This document shows, in pieces, positions 11,042 through 22,050 of a stretch of 64,000 bases of DNA. A program made the position numbers and the translations under genes. The DNA is from Palaemon carinicauda (Eukaryota > Arthropoda > Malacostraca > Decapoda > Palaemonidae), in the NCBI RefSeq assembly GCF_036898095.1, contig NC_090751.1, positions 73,582,318 to 73,646,317 on the forward strand. Reading direction: 5' to 3'. The stretch's first letter is position 1. Each line of letters starts with the position of its first letter. Below the pieces are notes generated by a model, which was not told the DNA's origin, made no database searches, and worked only from the letters and a program-made list of their open reading frames with translations.

Positions 11042-11245
11042 ATGAGAAGTCATTCAAAATACTTTGATATAAAGGATTATACACGTTTACAAATATGTTC
11101 ATTTATGGTGAATAAGGATTTTGATATTTATACAAATTTCTTAAAACTTTTAGAAAAGAATAGTTTTATTAATCTGAGGTTTTGTAAAAAATATATCCTT
11201 AAATCATACCCCTATCAAACAGACATCAAGACTCCCTGTAAATAA
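11042..11245 (+). CDS. Viral-block hypothetical protein F (unit 1)
   Basis: ATG-initiated 67-codon ORF, basic (MRSHSKYFDIKDYTRLQ...), identical in layout in unit 2. It lies head-to-tail with the next ORF about 100 bp downstream. Unrecognised. Confidence 0.4.
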   Translation: MRSHSKYFDIKDYTRLQICSFMVNKDFDIYTNFLKLLEKNSFINLRFCKKYILKSYPYQTDIKTPCK

Positions 11246-11348
11246 ATACAAATGTGAAAGAAAAAATCAAACATATGATACTTGTATTTATATAACCAAC
11301 CATATAATCTATTTTTTACAACCAAACCAAAAATCTTTATTAAGTGTC

Positions 11349-11606
11349 ATGAATAATTCACTGACAAATGTTAGAGAAAAATTAAGTCAGATTCTTACAT
11401 TCCCCAAATTGAATTTGTGGTCTTATGATACTTGTTGTATAGAATTCGTTAATGATCCTTGTATAAATACACGCAAGTTTCCTACTTTGGGAACATTTTT
11501 AAATCAAGATTCTGAACAAGCAATTGGAGGCGTGAGAGAACGTAAAATTAAATATTTAGATATATACGTTAATTTCATCACTTCTGTTGGTGAAGTTTTT
11601 CAATAA
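11349..11606 (+). pseudogene. Viral-block hypothetical protein G (unit 1, truncated)
   Basis: ATG-initiated and starts MNNSLTNVREKLSQ, with the segment RKFPTLGTFLNQDSEQAIGGVRERKIKYLDIYV. A 12-base insertion relative to unit 2 brings in a TAA at 11604-11606, so this copy is about 30 residues shorter than the 118-residue unit 2 copy. No family recognised. Confidence 0.45.
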
Positions 11607-11776
11607 ATAATTCATCTTAAATACATAATACATCATAATAGATTTTTAATATGCAAGAAAGGTATTAAAGTTATGTGGCAATTTATTCGTTTATTTTATC
11701 ACTCCACATCAGGATAAAAATAAAATAAAGAGTGCAGCGTATTCTCATCCCATAACTTTCCGTCCTCCTCAAAAAA

Positions 11777-12096
11777 ATGATGACAACATTTAAAAATTTT
11801 ACATCAATGTACGATAATGTGATTCTCGTTTTTTTTCATAGCTCTTTTGTAACGTTTTTATGGCTCTATACATTAGAAAAGTATGAATGTAATTACATAA
11901 TAAAAAGAATTTTTTTTTTGATATTTCAAGTACATATTGTAAATTCAATCATGGATTTTGTAAAGTATTTGAAGGTGATAGAAATGTGTTAGAATTGGTT
12001 CATAAGCATGGATGCGTACATTTATTGGAAATGTTACCTAAACTTATTTCTGAGAGTATTAATGAAAGTCAAATGTGGGCGGAAATGATCTACTAA
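11777..12096 (+). pseudogene. Viral-block hypothetical protein H (unit 1, frameshifted)
   Basis: ATG-initiated, starting MMTTFKNFTSMYDNVILVFFHSSFVTFLWLY, which looks like an N-terminal membrane segment. Indels in a T-run near 11915 shift the frame relative to the 105-codon unit 2 copy; the remaining codons (through 12096) are recognisable in another frame. Function unknown. Confidence 0.4.
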
Positions 12097-12554
12097 AATG
12101 AACAATATTAAACCTATTTGTCATATTTAAGAGTTTTATATGGGAATTATAAAATGGAGTTTCTCAAAAAACTTGAGAACAATGAATTTAATATTTTTAT
12201 AAAAAATGACCTATTACCCGATGCAATGAATAACATCAAAAACCTACTTCAAAAATATGATAAAAAAAAAATGATATATTTATACACAAAATGTTAAATT
12301 TAACAAGCATTATGGGTTTACATGTTTCTAATATTTTACAAAAAAAAAAAAAAAAAAAAAAAAACCATGATGAACTGCAAAATTTTACAATCATATACAT
12401 TTTTTTTTTTTTTTAAATACAACAAACTTTCATGTTTAATAAGGCGTCATAAAAAAATATAGGTATAGAAAAGATAAAAATTTACCTACACATCTTGTTA
12501 TCTAAGTTAAAGGAAAATATAAATTCACTAATTGTTGGGCAAAGGTTAGGATTA

Positions 12555-12619
<65 letters not shown>

Positions 12620-12688
12620 TAATAATAATAATCATAATAATAATAATATATTAATTACGCACTTTTAACGTTAAAGTCATAATTTAAA
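12097..12688. repeat. Gene-free AT-rich stretch with poly-A and (AAT)n
   Basis: No ORF that survives comparison with unit 2. Contains a poly-A tract (about 12341-12363), a poly-T tract and a long (AAT)n microsatellite (about 12556-12650). All three differ in length from unit 2. Confidence 0.8.
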
Positions 12689-12835
12689 ATGAACGGTAAG
12701 AACGAAAAAATGGAAACCTTATTGTTTGTTACCCAACGTGTTACCAACAAAATTTTTCCTATCAAATATTGCTATAGACGAAACTATATTAAAAAATATA
12801 ATCGAATTTATGCTCTACGAAGAATAATTGCATAA
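12689..12835 (+). CDS. 48-residue basic micro-ORF (unit 1)
   Basis: ATG to TAA, 48 codons, starting MNGKNEKMETLLFVTQ and ending in a strongly basic stretch (YCYRRNYIKKY...LRRIIA). It is intact and of identical length in unit 2 (27387-27533) despite surrounding decay, with only two or three codon changes. Too short for family recognition. Confidence 0.4.
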   Translation: MNGKNEKMETLLFVTQRVTNKIFPIKYCYRRNYIKKYNRIYALRRIIA

Positions 12836-12854
12836 CTCAAAAATTATTTTCATT

Positions 12855-13114
12855 ATGTCATTAATTATAATAATTTTGCTTTTTTATGTGAATAATAAGA
12901 ATTATACCGTGATGTTTAACGCGGAAGATTTTGCATAGTTTTAAAAAAAATCTATAAGTCTACCTTGCTATGAATATGATGGTTTCATTTTTATATATAA
13001 AGATGAAATAATAGAAATTAAAGATGAATTTTTTTTTTAACTGCAAATTTAAGATGTGATGCGAATAATAAGATTCTTCTAGATAATACTAGTAATATTT
13101 ATTTGGTAACGTAA
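12855..13114 (+). pseudogene. Small membrane protein pseudogene (unit 1)
   Basis: The frame opens with ATG followed by a hydrophobic anchor (MSLIIIILLFY), then runs into TAG and TAA stops within ten bases of each other, after which the same frame stays open to about 13040. Both stops are also present in unit 2. Here an extra two bases in a T-run add a frameshift. The original was probably a single-pass membrane protein of fewer than 90 residues. Confidence 0.5.
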
Positions 13115-13149
13115 AAAGAAATCCATTACTACTACTATAAAAAAGTAAA

Positions 13150-13350
13150 ATGTCAAAATTCAAAATAGATAATGTGCTAAGAACTATAACTGATTCAGCC
13201 GATAATGTAATTATAACTAGAGGACAAACAACGAGAAAATTATTGGAAGAAAATAAACTAAATAAAATAATAAGAAATAAATCAAATAATAATAATGAAA
13301 ATATATACGAAATAAAAAAAATAAGGAAAATCATCATTGCCATAATATAG
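13150..13350 (+). CDS. Lys/Asn-rich hypothetical protein I (unit 1)
   Basis: ATG-initiated 66-codon ORF starting MSKFKIDNVLRTITDSADN, ending in a Lys/Ile-rich tail. A diverged inverted copy of its sequence lies in unit 2 at 21690-21935. It may be the 5' part of a larger gene that continued into J. Unrecognised. Confidence 0.35.
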   Translation: MSKFKIDNVLRTITDSADNVIITRGQTTRKLLEENKLNKIIRNKSNNNNENIYEIKKIRKIIIAII

Positions 13351-13499
13351 ATGAAATACGATTTTCTAAAAATGAAAATAAAATTCCTTACAAAGATTAT
13401 AGGTCCATAACAAAAAAAAAAAAAAAAGGTCGATTATGCTAAACAGATGGGGTTTCTCAATGAAAGGGATTTTATAAAAATGTAGATGATTACTTGATT

Positions 13500-14128
13500 A
13501 TGTTAAGGATCAAAGTAGCTTAATAAACCCTTAGTTACTGAATACTTTAAAATTTCTCCAAAGTCAAGTTAGAAAACACCCTAAATATATCATAGCAACT
13601 TTATTCGTACCTGGGTCTTTAATAGTTACGTTAAAACGCATATCAGAAATTCATAAGGAAAATTCTGGTTGTTTCCGTTATTATAAGCAAAATGGTAGCA
13701 GTCAAATTATAAAACATATAGTTTTGGGAAATTTTTGTATTGATGGTGATCAAGGAGATATACCAGAATCTGAACATCCTTTATCCTTTAACCTTTATAA
13801 GGGTTTTGATTTGTCAGGAATTAATAAAATGAAAGCAGATGAAATTTTAAATTCAGGATTTAATGGATTATGCAACATATTTAATTTTAATGCTTTGGCA
13901 CCATCAACTTTGTCTGCATATCATGAAATTGAATTGTCAGAAGAAGAAGAAAAAGAATATATGCCTGTGTGCGAACAAGTTTCAATATTAAGGGAATTAT
14001 GGACAGACGTAGATTCTATACGACAAATTACTAAAGGAGTCATAAACTCGCAATTTGGGCATGTTTTATATGATTATTTTCACCAAGTAAAATATATATA
14101 TTTTTTTATATTATTGACAGAATTTTAG
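13500..14128 (+). pseudogene. Viral-block hypothetical protein J (unit 1)
   Basis: Homologue of the roughly 206-residue unit 2 ORF. This copy lost four bases after the ATG and has TAG where unit 2 has AAG, so only the 3' 134 codons (13724-14128) remain open. The segment GNFCIDGDQGDIPESEHPLSFNLYKGFDLSG and an acidic SEEEEKEY stretch are conserved. Function unknown. Confidence 0.5.
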
Positions 14129-14151
14129 TATTAAAAGCATAATTACTTTAT

Positions 14152-15083
14152 TCTCTCATAAAAAGGAATTTTTTTCAATGGGCGGGGCCAAATAATTTTT
14201 TTAACGCCTACGAACACACGCACCATATGCAAATAAATTTGAGCCGAAAGATGGAGAGACACAGTTCATCGATGAGTATACCACGAGACTACTACGATTA
14301 TTATCCCTGGTGGGGCTACTACCCACAACGAAGAAAATATTATGGGCAACAACGAAAACCGCTACGACAATGAAATGGAAATAGTGCTAAGGTTGTCATA
14401 TTTTATCCAAAGGACAAAGCTCGGGTTTCAGACTAAAAAAACGTGAAAAAATTGTCATTTATACATCAGTCAATAAGGTTGGCAACATTATCAACAATTT
14501 TCAATCACAATAAGAAGAGGCAATGAAAGAAACTACAAATAAGCTTGAAGATAAATATAAAACTATTATGCGATGTGTTGAAACTTTACTAGAAAAATCT
14601 CAAGAAAATCGTATTTGTAATATCAGGCTTATAAAACTTATGGAGGAATTTTTATCCCAAAAAGCCAATGAATTACCATAAGAGACGACATCATTTGAAG
14701 AAGGCGAAATAGAGCAAAAGAAGAAGCAAATTCAACACTCGAAGAAGGAGAAATAGCAGAAGAAGAGGAAGAAAAAGTTATGGAAGCAAAAGAAAATAGA
14801 TTGAATAAAAGAATTAATAAAATCAATGGCATGATTAAGAATTATAAACAACAAATACAAGATTATTTACAATTGAGTGAGGAATGGAGAAAGAGAATAT
14901 CCCTCGCTTACTCCTGTTTGCAACCTTTTTGTTGTCTCACCTGCTTCACGAATTTCGAAAATTTAACTGATCTTGAGAAACAAAGCAATTCACAAGGAAC
15001 ATGAAGGTTCCTTTTGTAAGAAAGAATTTGATAATAGAGATGAATTTAGGTTACATATTCTTATTCATCGTAATGAATAATAA
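14152..15083 (+). pseudogene. Decayed zinc-finger/coiled-coil gene, unit 1 only
   Basis: About 930 bp present here but deleted from unit 2 between short ATAAT-type repeats. It encodes an acidic stretch (EEGEIAEEEEEK), a Lys-rich coiled-coil-like stretch (14780-14900), then FCCLTCFTNFENLTDL in one frame and SFCKKEFDNRDEFRLHILIH in another. These look like one or two C2H2 zinc fingers split by a frameshift near 14980. The role may be nucleic-acid binding, by analogy only. Confidence 0.4.
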
Positions 15084-15106
15084 ATAAATTTATATATCTC
15101 TTAAGT

Positions 15107-15720
15107 TTGCTTTTTATTTACTACCTTCTTCTTACTTACTTCCACTCCCAGGTAGGCTTTAAGCCTATCAGTGGAATTATTATTATTATTACCATTTTGT
15201 TTTATTCTAAAAAATCCACGGTTTCATTATGGAAGCCAAAATGGGAAATAAAAAAAATTTCATTCATTTGTCACCTATATAAATCCTATGAAACTCAGCA
15301 CGAAATATACGAAATCAGTTAAATATAGATTCCATATTCTTCCATGGGAAAGAGAATTTTTTTTATTCAAAATGATATATACAATAGTACCTTATAAGAA
15401 CTATATTGTATTGAAGAAAATTAAGATTATTTACAAATTCTATTCGCTTTAAAATTACATTTAACTTCCCATATTAACAAATATCTTTTTGGTATTTGGC
15501 AGTATGATAAAAAACTTTGTATCCTAAATGTGTTCTTTATTCATAAAGCTGAGATTTGTGCAGCATTAATCCACAACGTATTCAAAGTACCTCACGATCA
15601 CCTCGTTCTATTTACATTTTATAGAATGTCTATTAAAATAATACCGACAAAAAGTTGCTTATCTACTTAATGATAATAATCAGTTATGGAACGATTTAGC
15701 AGATCTTTTAAAGTTAAATA
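15107..15720 (+). pseudogene. Decayed ORF region K (unit 1)
   Basis: Open pieces in different frames: 15107-15322 (hydrophobic start, then VGFKPISGIIIIITILF) and a stretch around 15430-15690 with HINKYLFGIWQYDKKLCILNVFF. Unit 2 shows the same pieces with different frame breaks. A coding origin is likely from the open length and the pattern, but the gene is not recognised. Confidence 0.35.
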
Positions 15721-15861
15721 TAAATTCTTTGACATATAAACGAAATGAAAAGTTTACAAAAAATCTCGCAAAATAATTGTTTTGCGTAGAGATGGATGTT
15801 TAAGTCTTGATTGGGTCACAAATGTATAATAATTTGCTGAAAAATAATAACGTTTTTCACA

Positions 15862-16209
15862 TTGTTATTATTTGCAGTTTACATAATTTTTGCATTTTAT
15901 ATAACAAAGTTGCTGTTGTGTAATCTATACAATAATAATATGCCATCAATGGATTTTTATTGTGCCCTCCCAAAAGATGAAAGTATTTCTGATTATTCGT
16001 TATACAATATGACAGTTTACAAAATAAAAGAGAACGTATTAGCTGAACATATGCTAATGATCACTTTTTCCCTTCAAAATTACTATTTCTTTGTAGATAA
16101 CAGTAAAGGTTATATTGAAATAATTTACGATATAAATAGTTCTCATGTGGATGAATATTATTTTAAATGTAAAAATATAAAACACTATATATTGCATAAT
16201 CATTTCTGA
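15862..16209 (+). CDS. Membrane-anchored hypothetical protein L (unit 1)
   Basis: A 115-codon frame from TTG with an N-terminal hydrophobic segment (LLFAVYIIFAFYITKLLL) followed by an apparently extracellular or luminal part with Asn-rich glycosylation-like sites (NMT). Type II or signal-anchored topology would suit an envelope or entry-factor-type virion protein, but no family motif is visible. In unit 2 a small insertion frameshifts it. Confidence 0.4.
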   Translation: MLLFAVYIIFAFYITKLLLCNLYNNNMPSMDFYCALPKDESISDYSLYNMTVYKIKENVLAEHMLMITFSLQNYYFFVDNSKGYIEIIYDINSSHVDEYYFKCKNIKHYILHNHF

Positions 16210-16398
16210 TAGACAATCCCAAAAATGTTAAAAGGAAACTCATAGGAAACTCGATTATCTTAAAAAAATATATATTTAAAACTTTTAATTCATTACATAC
16301 CCCAGTCACTTTGAAAAAGATAAAATAAAAAATTAATGAAATAAATAGGAACAAAGTATTAGTGACAGTGAAAATAACAGTAAAAGTTCAAACAGAAC

Positions 16399-17558
16399 TT
16401 TAATATCTTCCCTTATGAACATGAATCTGAATTATTAGGTACTCTTAGACGTTATACTATTTTATTTAGTGCAATGTCTTTAATTTATGCTCAACAATCA
16501 AATAACGTTGATATTGAAAACATATTAAAACAAATTTAACATCACTTTTGAATTAAGCATCCAAAATCGAAAAATTGAGCAAGGAATCAAATTATGATCA
16601 CATAATAGACGAAAAAAAATTATATAGGTGACTTGGAGATTACTAATAAAAGTTCACAAAAAGATTTTTCGTTAAATGCTAGATTAGATATCTCAGAAAC
16701 AAAATTAAACTATATATTTGATCCCTTAAACTTTGATAATATAATGAAAGCTACGCCAACAATTACTTTAGTTTATGAGGACATTCATAAATGTCAAGAA
16801 CGTAATTTGACTATTTTTAACAACTGGATAAAATATTTTATGACTTTGTCAGCATTTCAAAAGGATTTAAATTTCAAACATATATTTGATTATCTTAACA
16901 ATTATATATTTCACAATTTTTTAAACAATTATCAGTTTAATTTTTATCCATTACAAAAATAACAAAATAAACACTATTCAGAGATTATATTGGATATTTT
17001 AAGAATTGACCGACATGAAAATAGTAGATTAAAGTACCCTGAAAATAATGAATAAATATTTTATATAGTTACTCATAAATTTATTGATATCTACTTTCCA
17101 GAAGAATTAAGTCATTTGGAAAATACTATTTCAATGAAAAATTATAATGAAGATTTGTTTCCAATACAATGGAACCAACCTCCTAAATTTCCACAATAAA
17201 AAAATAAAAGTAATATTGTGGACAATTTAGAGATATATTCAATTCACGTTAATGATGATGACAAAATCAATCTTGTTAACTCTGATAAAGGGTTTATAGT
17301 TTTAGGAGCAAAGAGACCCTTATTTAATTCGACAATAAATACTAGTGTCCTAAACAAATTTAATGCCACCTTATATGGGATTGGACGAAATCTTATAAAC
17401 ATAACTAAAATCATTTTCCACGGTATGCCCCATATAAAATGTGAATTGGAACAAAAGGACCATAGAACGCATACAGACGATTTTTTAAACGAATACATAA
17501 ATTTTCTTCCTTTTGTATTGTTTGGACATGTGTTATTACCAAGAGTAACAATATAGGA
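16399..17558 (+). pseudogene. Long broken reading frame M/N (unit 1)
   Basis: From 16633 one frame runs to 17556, broken only by TAA stops at about 16960, 17053 and 17197. A short upstream piece (16399-16539, NIFPYEHESELLGTLRR) belongs to the same coding region. The intact segments are 109 and 112 codons long, the last with IHVNDDDKINLVNSDKGFIVLGAKRPLF. At least two of the stops are also present in unit 2, so the gene was dead before duplication. Function unknown. Confidence 0.5.
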
Positions 17559-17603
17559 AAACACATGAAAGATCAAAATGAACCATTTTATCAAGGAGAA
17601 ACG

Positions 17604-17738
17604 TCAATTCAACTTTTTTCTATCCCTAATTTCCTGAGCATAAAAATCTTTTTTAGTAAACTCAAGATATTTTAGGTAAACAATACAAGCTATTATTATA
17701 AACAGTGCTATAATGCTAAAGAGTGTTATGTATTGCAT
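17604..17738 (-). CDS. 44-residue membrane microprotein (unit 1)
   Basis: ATG to TGA on the minus strand, 44 codons. Residues 3-22 form one hydrophobic transmembrane segment (ITLFSIIALFIIIACIVYL), followed by a charged tail (EFTKKD...RDRKKLN). The unit 2 copy (31316-31450) has the same length and start and stop codons. It converges on the M/N gene. Confidence 0.45.
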   Translation of the reverse strand: MQYITLFSIIALFIIIACIVYLKYLEFTKKDFYAQEIRDRKKLN

Positions 17739-17739
17739 T

Positions 17740-18540
17740 TTTTATATTTTGAATATATACTTCGTACATATAATGAATATTGAAACTGGGTGGGTGTTTA
17801 TTATTATTCATTCTTCTCTTGTAGTGTACTGAAAAGATGTCTATATAGGATATCCATGATACATATCGGCATTCTTGCATGTAAGAGATAAAATAGTTAT
17901 AATAATGATAATTCAAACTTGATGAAAGGGTGAAAACAGGATCTAGGGGCAATTGCGTGGCTGATTAAAAAAAAAATGTGTTCAGAACAATATAAAATAG
18001 TTATTAGTCTAAGAGATGAAGAAGAAGAAGATGGAGCAGATGATTTTGTTTTATAGCAATAGAGTATATAAAGTATTGGCTAAATGTCTTATTGCTTATT
18101 CACATTCCAGTTTGGCGAAGTACCATTTATTGTGAATTGGCACTTTTATGCTTATTCACAATCCAATTTTCTTCTATATAGAGACATTAAATTATTCGGA
18201 ACTGATTATTATAAGCTATTCCAGCAGGTATATCAATTAAAATAATATGCATGACCTATTATATCCTAGCCGCTATTAATCTTAGTATTATTTATTTTCA
18301 TATTATAAACTTTTTATATTTGGGGGAGGATTTGTAAAAAAGAAAAAAAAAATTTTTCTCCCGCATAACATAATTCTTGTCATGCATATAAAAAAATATA
18401 ACCATTCCACGTTTTGATACAAATTTCTGCTTCTTACGTAGAATTATAATTTCTAAAAAATTATTTAGTTTTTTATAAAATGATACAACCATAAAAATAA
18501 TATATTATCGCTGTATGCGCTTACAGTTTTAGCATAGCTT
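17740..18540. other. Gene-free AT-rich interval
   Basis: No ORF here survives comparison with the unit 2/3 interval 31451-32255. Contains poly-A runs and a stretch around 18003-18030 coding GAAGAAG repeats. I see no clear promoter or RNA gene. Confidence 0.6.
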
Positions 18541-18545
18541 TACAT

Positions 18546-18765
18546 GAAATTCTTGGTCATGCTTTATATAAATAAACCTAAACAGAGAGATAGATTATTA
18601 GGAGCTTATGCAACAAATAAAGTTTCATCTTCTCTTCGTCTCTTTTATGAATTTAAAAGTATCAAAAATGTCATTTTGACAACAGAAAGGCTGTTAATAA
18701 ATATGGTAGTCGTAGCTTTTGACGCAGAATTAACTGAACCTAGTAATATAACATTTACATTTTGA
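18546..18765 (+). pseudogene. Viral-block hypothetical protein P (unit 2)
   Basis: A 73-codon piece containing RDRLLGAYATNKVSSSLRLFYEFKSIKN. Compared with unit 3 it carries a small insertion after the 5' codons (about 18570), shifting the frame. Absent from unit 1. Unrecognised. Confidence 0.4.
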
Positions 18766-19118
18766 AAGAAAAGAAAATAGATTATATTATGGAAAAGGGA
18801 TACAGAAGATATGTATATTGGAGTCATTCTCTGTTATTCAAAAAATTGAAGATATCTTGTAACGATTTTTCTAAAAAGAATTTTATATTTAGAGAAATTG
18901 AGATTTTATTTCGTGATTATAGACTTTGTATAGATTTAACCAAAGATACATATACTATTGAATACAAAAAAAAAAATTGCCCTAAAGAAATGTTTGTTGA
19001 ACAAACATTAACGAGAAGAGTATTATTTAGTAGTATAGAGGGTCCAATAATATCAGAGCCTTTATTTCTACTAAATAGACATGATGAGGCTATAGGCATT
19101 GCTTCTTTTTATCGATAG
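18762..19118 (+). CDS. Viral-block ORF A' upstream of A (unit 2)
   Basis: Open for 118 codons; the first ATG is ten codons in. Contains IEILFRDYRLCIDLTKDTY and ends GIASFYR, overlapping the start of A in another frame by about 20 bases. The identical overlap in units 2 and 3 suggests A' and A are halves of one gene broken by an ancestral one-base change, or truly overlapping genes. Unit 3 lacks about 90 bp near its 5' end. Confidence 0.4.
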   Translation: MKEKKIDYIMEKGYRRYVYWSHSLLFKKLKISCNDFSKKNFIFREIEILFRDYRLCIDLTKDTYTIEYKKKNCPKEMFVEQTLTRRVLFSSIEGPIISEPLFLLNRHDEAIGIASFYR

Positions 19119-19773
19119 CTCAAATATAGCTGTCAAATCGATTTACTTAGAAAGAAACGCTACTAAACTTCATCAACAAATATGCCCAGATGATAATACA
19201 AAAGTTTACCTTTTTATATCAGAATGTGAAATAACGAGTCCCGAATTTAATAACAAGGAAAGCACCAACAATTATTTTCAACTGGGCTGGCGTTTAAACG
19301 GTACTTTGCCTTTCATTGCTACACAATCACATATTATTTCACCTAAATCTAGTAAACCTAAGCATATCGCAAATCAAAATGTGTGTATAGAAAAAAGAAA
19401 ATATTCTCGCCAAGCTTCATTCTACTTGAAATTTGACGGGATACAAGCGACACTTTTATTTTACAATAATCATTTTATTTTAAGTAATTCAAGTTTTTCT
19501 CATTCTTATATTCATATAATTCCTGAAAAAGTTGTATATACTTTAAAAGATTATAAATTTTTAGGAGAATATAATTCATATTCTGTGACAACTTCTAAAA
19601 GTGGATTACCAAAACCTAGTCCTCTTGTGATTATAGATATTCAAACATCTACTTTTACTGCTTTCAAACGTATGAAAATTATTCAAAATCTTAGAATAGC
19701 ACTTGCACCTTATCTATATGAATACTTTATATTTTTCAAAGGTGAATACCATATAATGATAAATATGAAATAA
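19099..19773 (+). pseudogene. Protein A (unit 2, frameshifted)
   Basis: Same as 4165-4884 but a one-base deletion in the AAAGGTGAAATACC region replaces the last fifteen or so codons with a short alternative end. Confidence 0.5.
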
Positions 19774-20130
19774 AAACTACTTTATCTTTTATCAAACTCC
19801 GTCCCATTAATCCATAATAGTATTTCTGAAGTTACCTTAGACTGTAAAAATAAAACTAATATTAATCAAATTATAAGACATCGGCCAGATAAATATAAAC
19901 CCAATTCCACTTAACCAGATAAACGTTGCTTTTGATTTATTATATGTCGCTTAGGCAGGATGGATTACTATTCATATTATATTTATTTAAATAACTTCTC
20001 ATTTGTGCAGTTGTACAAGTGTACCTTCGTAAATGGCTTTGATGATCATAGGCGTGATCCTTTTCTCTGAAAACTTTAATGGCGTTACTCGACATTTGAT
20101 GTTTTATGCGCACAGTAGTTATTTTTTATG

Positions 20131-20829
20131 ATGAAGCATTATTAATGATCTGTTCATCGTCTTCATCACTATCACGATTTTTATCGTTAAGACAAGATTT
20201 ATTTGAATTGACAGCAATGAACGACTTGTGCTCGTTACTAAATCTGTTTATTAAATTTTGATAATAAACAGTTGCTCCTTTTAAAGTTAAAGGGGCCTTG
20301 TGACATATATTAGTTAGACTAAAGAGACCAAGATTTTGTATGTAAACTACATTTTCCGAGTAAAATCAAAAACAAATTTATTTCCTTTATATTTCAAGGA
20401 AGGTCCTATATCATCCTTTAATTTGCAATAATAATTCTTGTACATATCTTCCGATGATTTTAGCATTGCATGATATTTACGAAAAACTTCAATATGATGT
20501 TCGTGAATAAAAGCATTTCGTTCTTTTATTTCATCAATAGTTGGAGCTATTTGATATTGATTTTCTGATTTTTTAAAAGCATTATACCATTTGTGAATCG
20601 TCTGGACACTCAATGTTGAATTAGGTACATTTCCTTTAGAAGTTAAATTTGTATTAGATGCTCTGGGAATTGTTTTACTCAAAAGAGGAGCGTCAGTCAT
20701 ATTTTTCAAGACAAGGTTATAAGAAGAACATAAATCTTTATTATCAATTGGAATAGCTTGAGATATAGCTTTACCATTGCAATTGACAAATAATATATTT
20801 GAAGTATAAATTATACAATTTTTATTCAA
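20131..20829 (-). pseudogene. Protein B (unit 2)
   Basis: Same structure as in unit 1: an open part of 160 codons (20347-20829), then the roughly 106-bp deletion and an out-of-frame C-terminal part ending in the acidic tail. It differs from unit 1 by a few substitutions. Confidence 0.5.
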
Positions 20830-21002
20830 GGGTGGAATTTCTAGAAATTTCTTGCAATAACCACAGTTTATAGTGCAATTTCTTCTTAAGAAACGATTGA
20901 TTATTCTTTATTCGTGACATTTTCTTCGTCAGAATTAATCATGCAAATATTTACCCAACCCGAAAGGATCTTATTATTCATTGCTAAAATTTGCTCTAAA
21001 AT

Positions 21003-21570
21003 TCAGCTATCGGGTAAAATGACGACTCCAGGTGGGAAAGCAAAATTTTCATTTATAGCATACGCACTTGTTCCATGAATAAAAGGTCCTAAGTTATAAG
21101 GTACATGGGTAGGATTGGAAGGCTTGGTTAAACAAGATACTCCTCCTAAAGGATTTTCAATATCATCATAGATTAGACCCAATCTTATAAAAGAACAAGG
21201 TGGGCATATTTCATCAAATGTTCTTTCTTGTTTATTCTGTAAATCTCTATTGTTATACTCTACGTATACTCTACGCCAAATCAACCTGTAAACCGTGTTC
21301 TACAAGCTGACCTACAATATGAGTAAAACCACAATTTATGTTCAAATTTTTAGATCTTTCATTTAAAATCGCTAATAATTTATATTGATCAGTCTTTGAT
21401 AGATCTTTTAACATAGTATTTATCTTTTCATCATTATTCTGAATCATAAATTGCTGCTGCTACGAAGAAAGAGGAAGAGGAGGAGGAGGAGGAGGAGGAG
21501 GAGGAGGAGGAGGAGATGGATATGGAGTATTAGAAGAATATGATAGTAAAGATGGTTGATTGATATTCAT
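21003..21570 (-). pseudogene. Proline-tract protein C (unit 2)
   Basis: ATG at 21570 on the minus strand, proline tract, then the same TAG as unit 1 after the tract and an open 93-codon C-terminal part (21003-21284). The shared stop marks a lesion older than the unit 1/2 duplication but absent from unit 3. Confidence 0.5.
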
Positions 21571-21689
21571 TTTTTATTTATGTTAAAAATCATATAAAAA
21601 ATCAATAAAGCATATAATAATAACAATAATAATGTTATTTTCTTTTTTAATGTTTCATCTTTAATTTTTGGATTTGATAAAATCTCAAT

Positions 21690-21935
21690 AACTAATTCTA
21701 TAAAAAGTTTTCTATGTTTAATCTTGGATAAATAAAAAGATTTCAGTAACTTAGTAAAAACCGTATTTTATCTATATTATGCCAATGATAATCTTCAATG
21801 TTATTTATTTTTTTTCTATGTTTATTTTATTATTATTTGATTAATTTCTTATTATTTTATTTAGTTTATTTTCATCTATTAATTTTTCGTTGTTTGTCCC
21901 CTAGTTATAAGTATATTATCGGCTAAATCAATTAC
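21690..21935 (-). repeat. Inverted, diverged copy of the I-gene region
   Basis: Read on the minus strand, this stretch parallels 13183-13365 and 27879-28060 (AACTAGRGGACAAACAACG, then AAAATAAACTAAATA..., then CATTG.CATAATATAGAT). Divergence is clearly higher than between units. In unit 1 most of it is deleted. It lies between the viral breakpoint at about 21672 and the Penelope element. Confidence 0.6.
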
Positions 21936-22050
21936 GGTTCTTGACGCCCAATAGTCCATTAGTGTCCCCAAGCTCCGTATGTTTGTTAGATTTCCCTTTC
22001 TCCATAATAATAAATTTAGGTAAAAATGCATCAACCTATTCAATGAACAA

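Noticed and set aside
12855..17556. Alternative genetic code with TAA/TAG read as sense in the viral block
   Set aside because: All three stop codons interrupt frames, they align with both Lys and Gln codons in sister copies, and frameshifts accompany them. Ordinary pseudogene decay explains this better.
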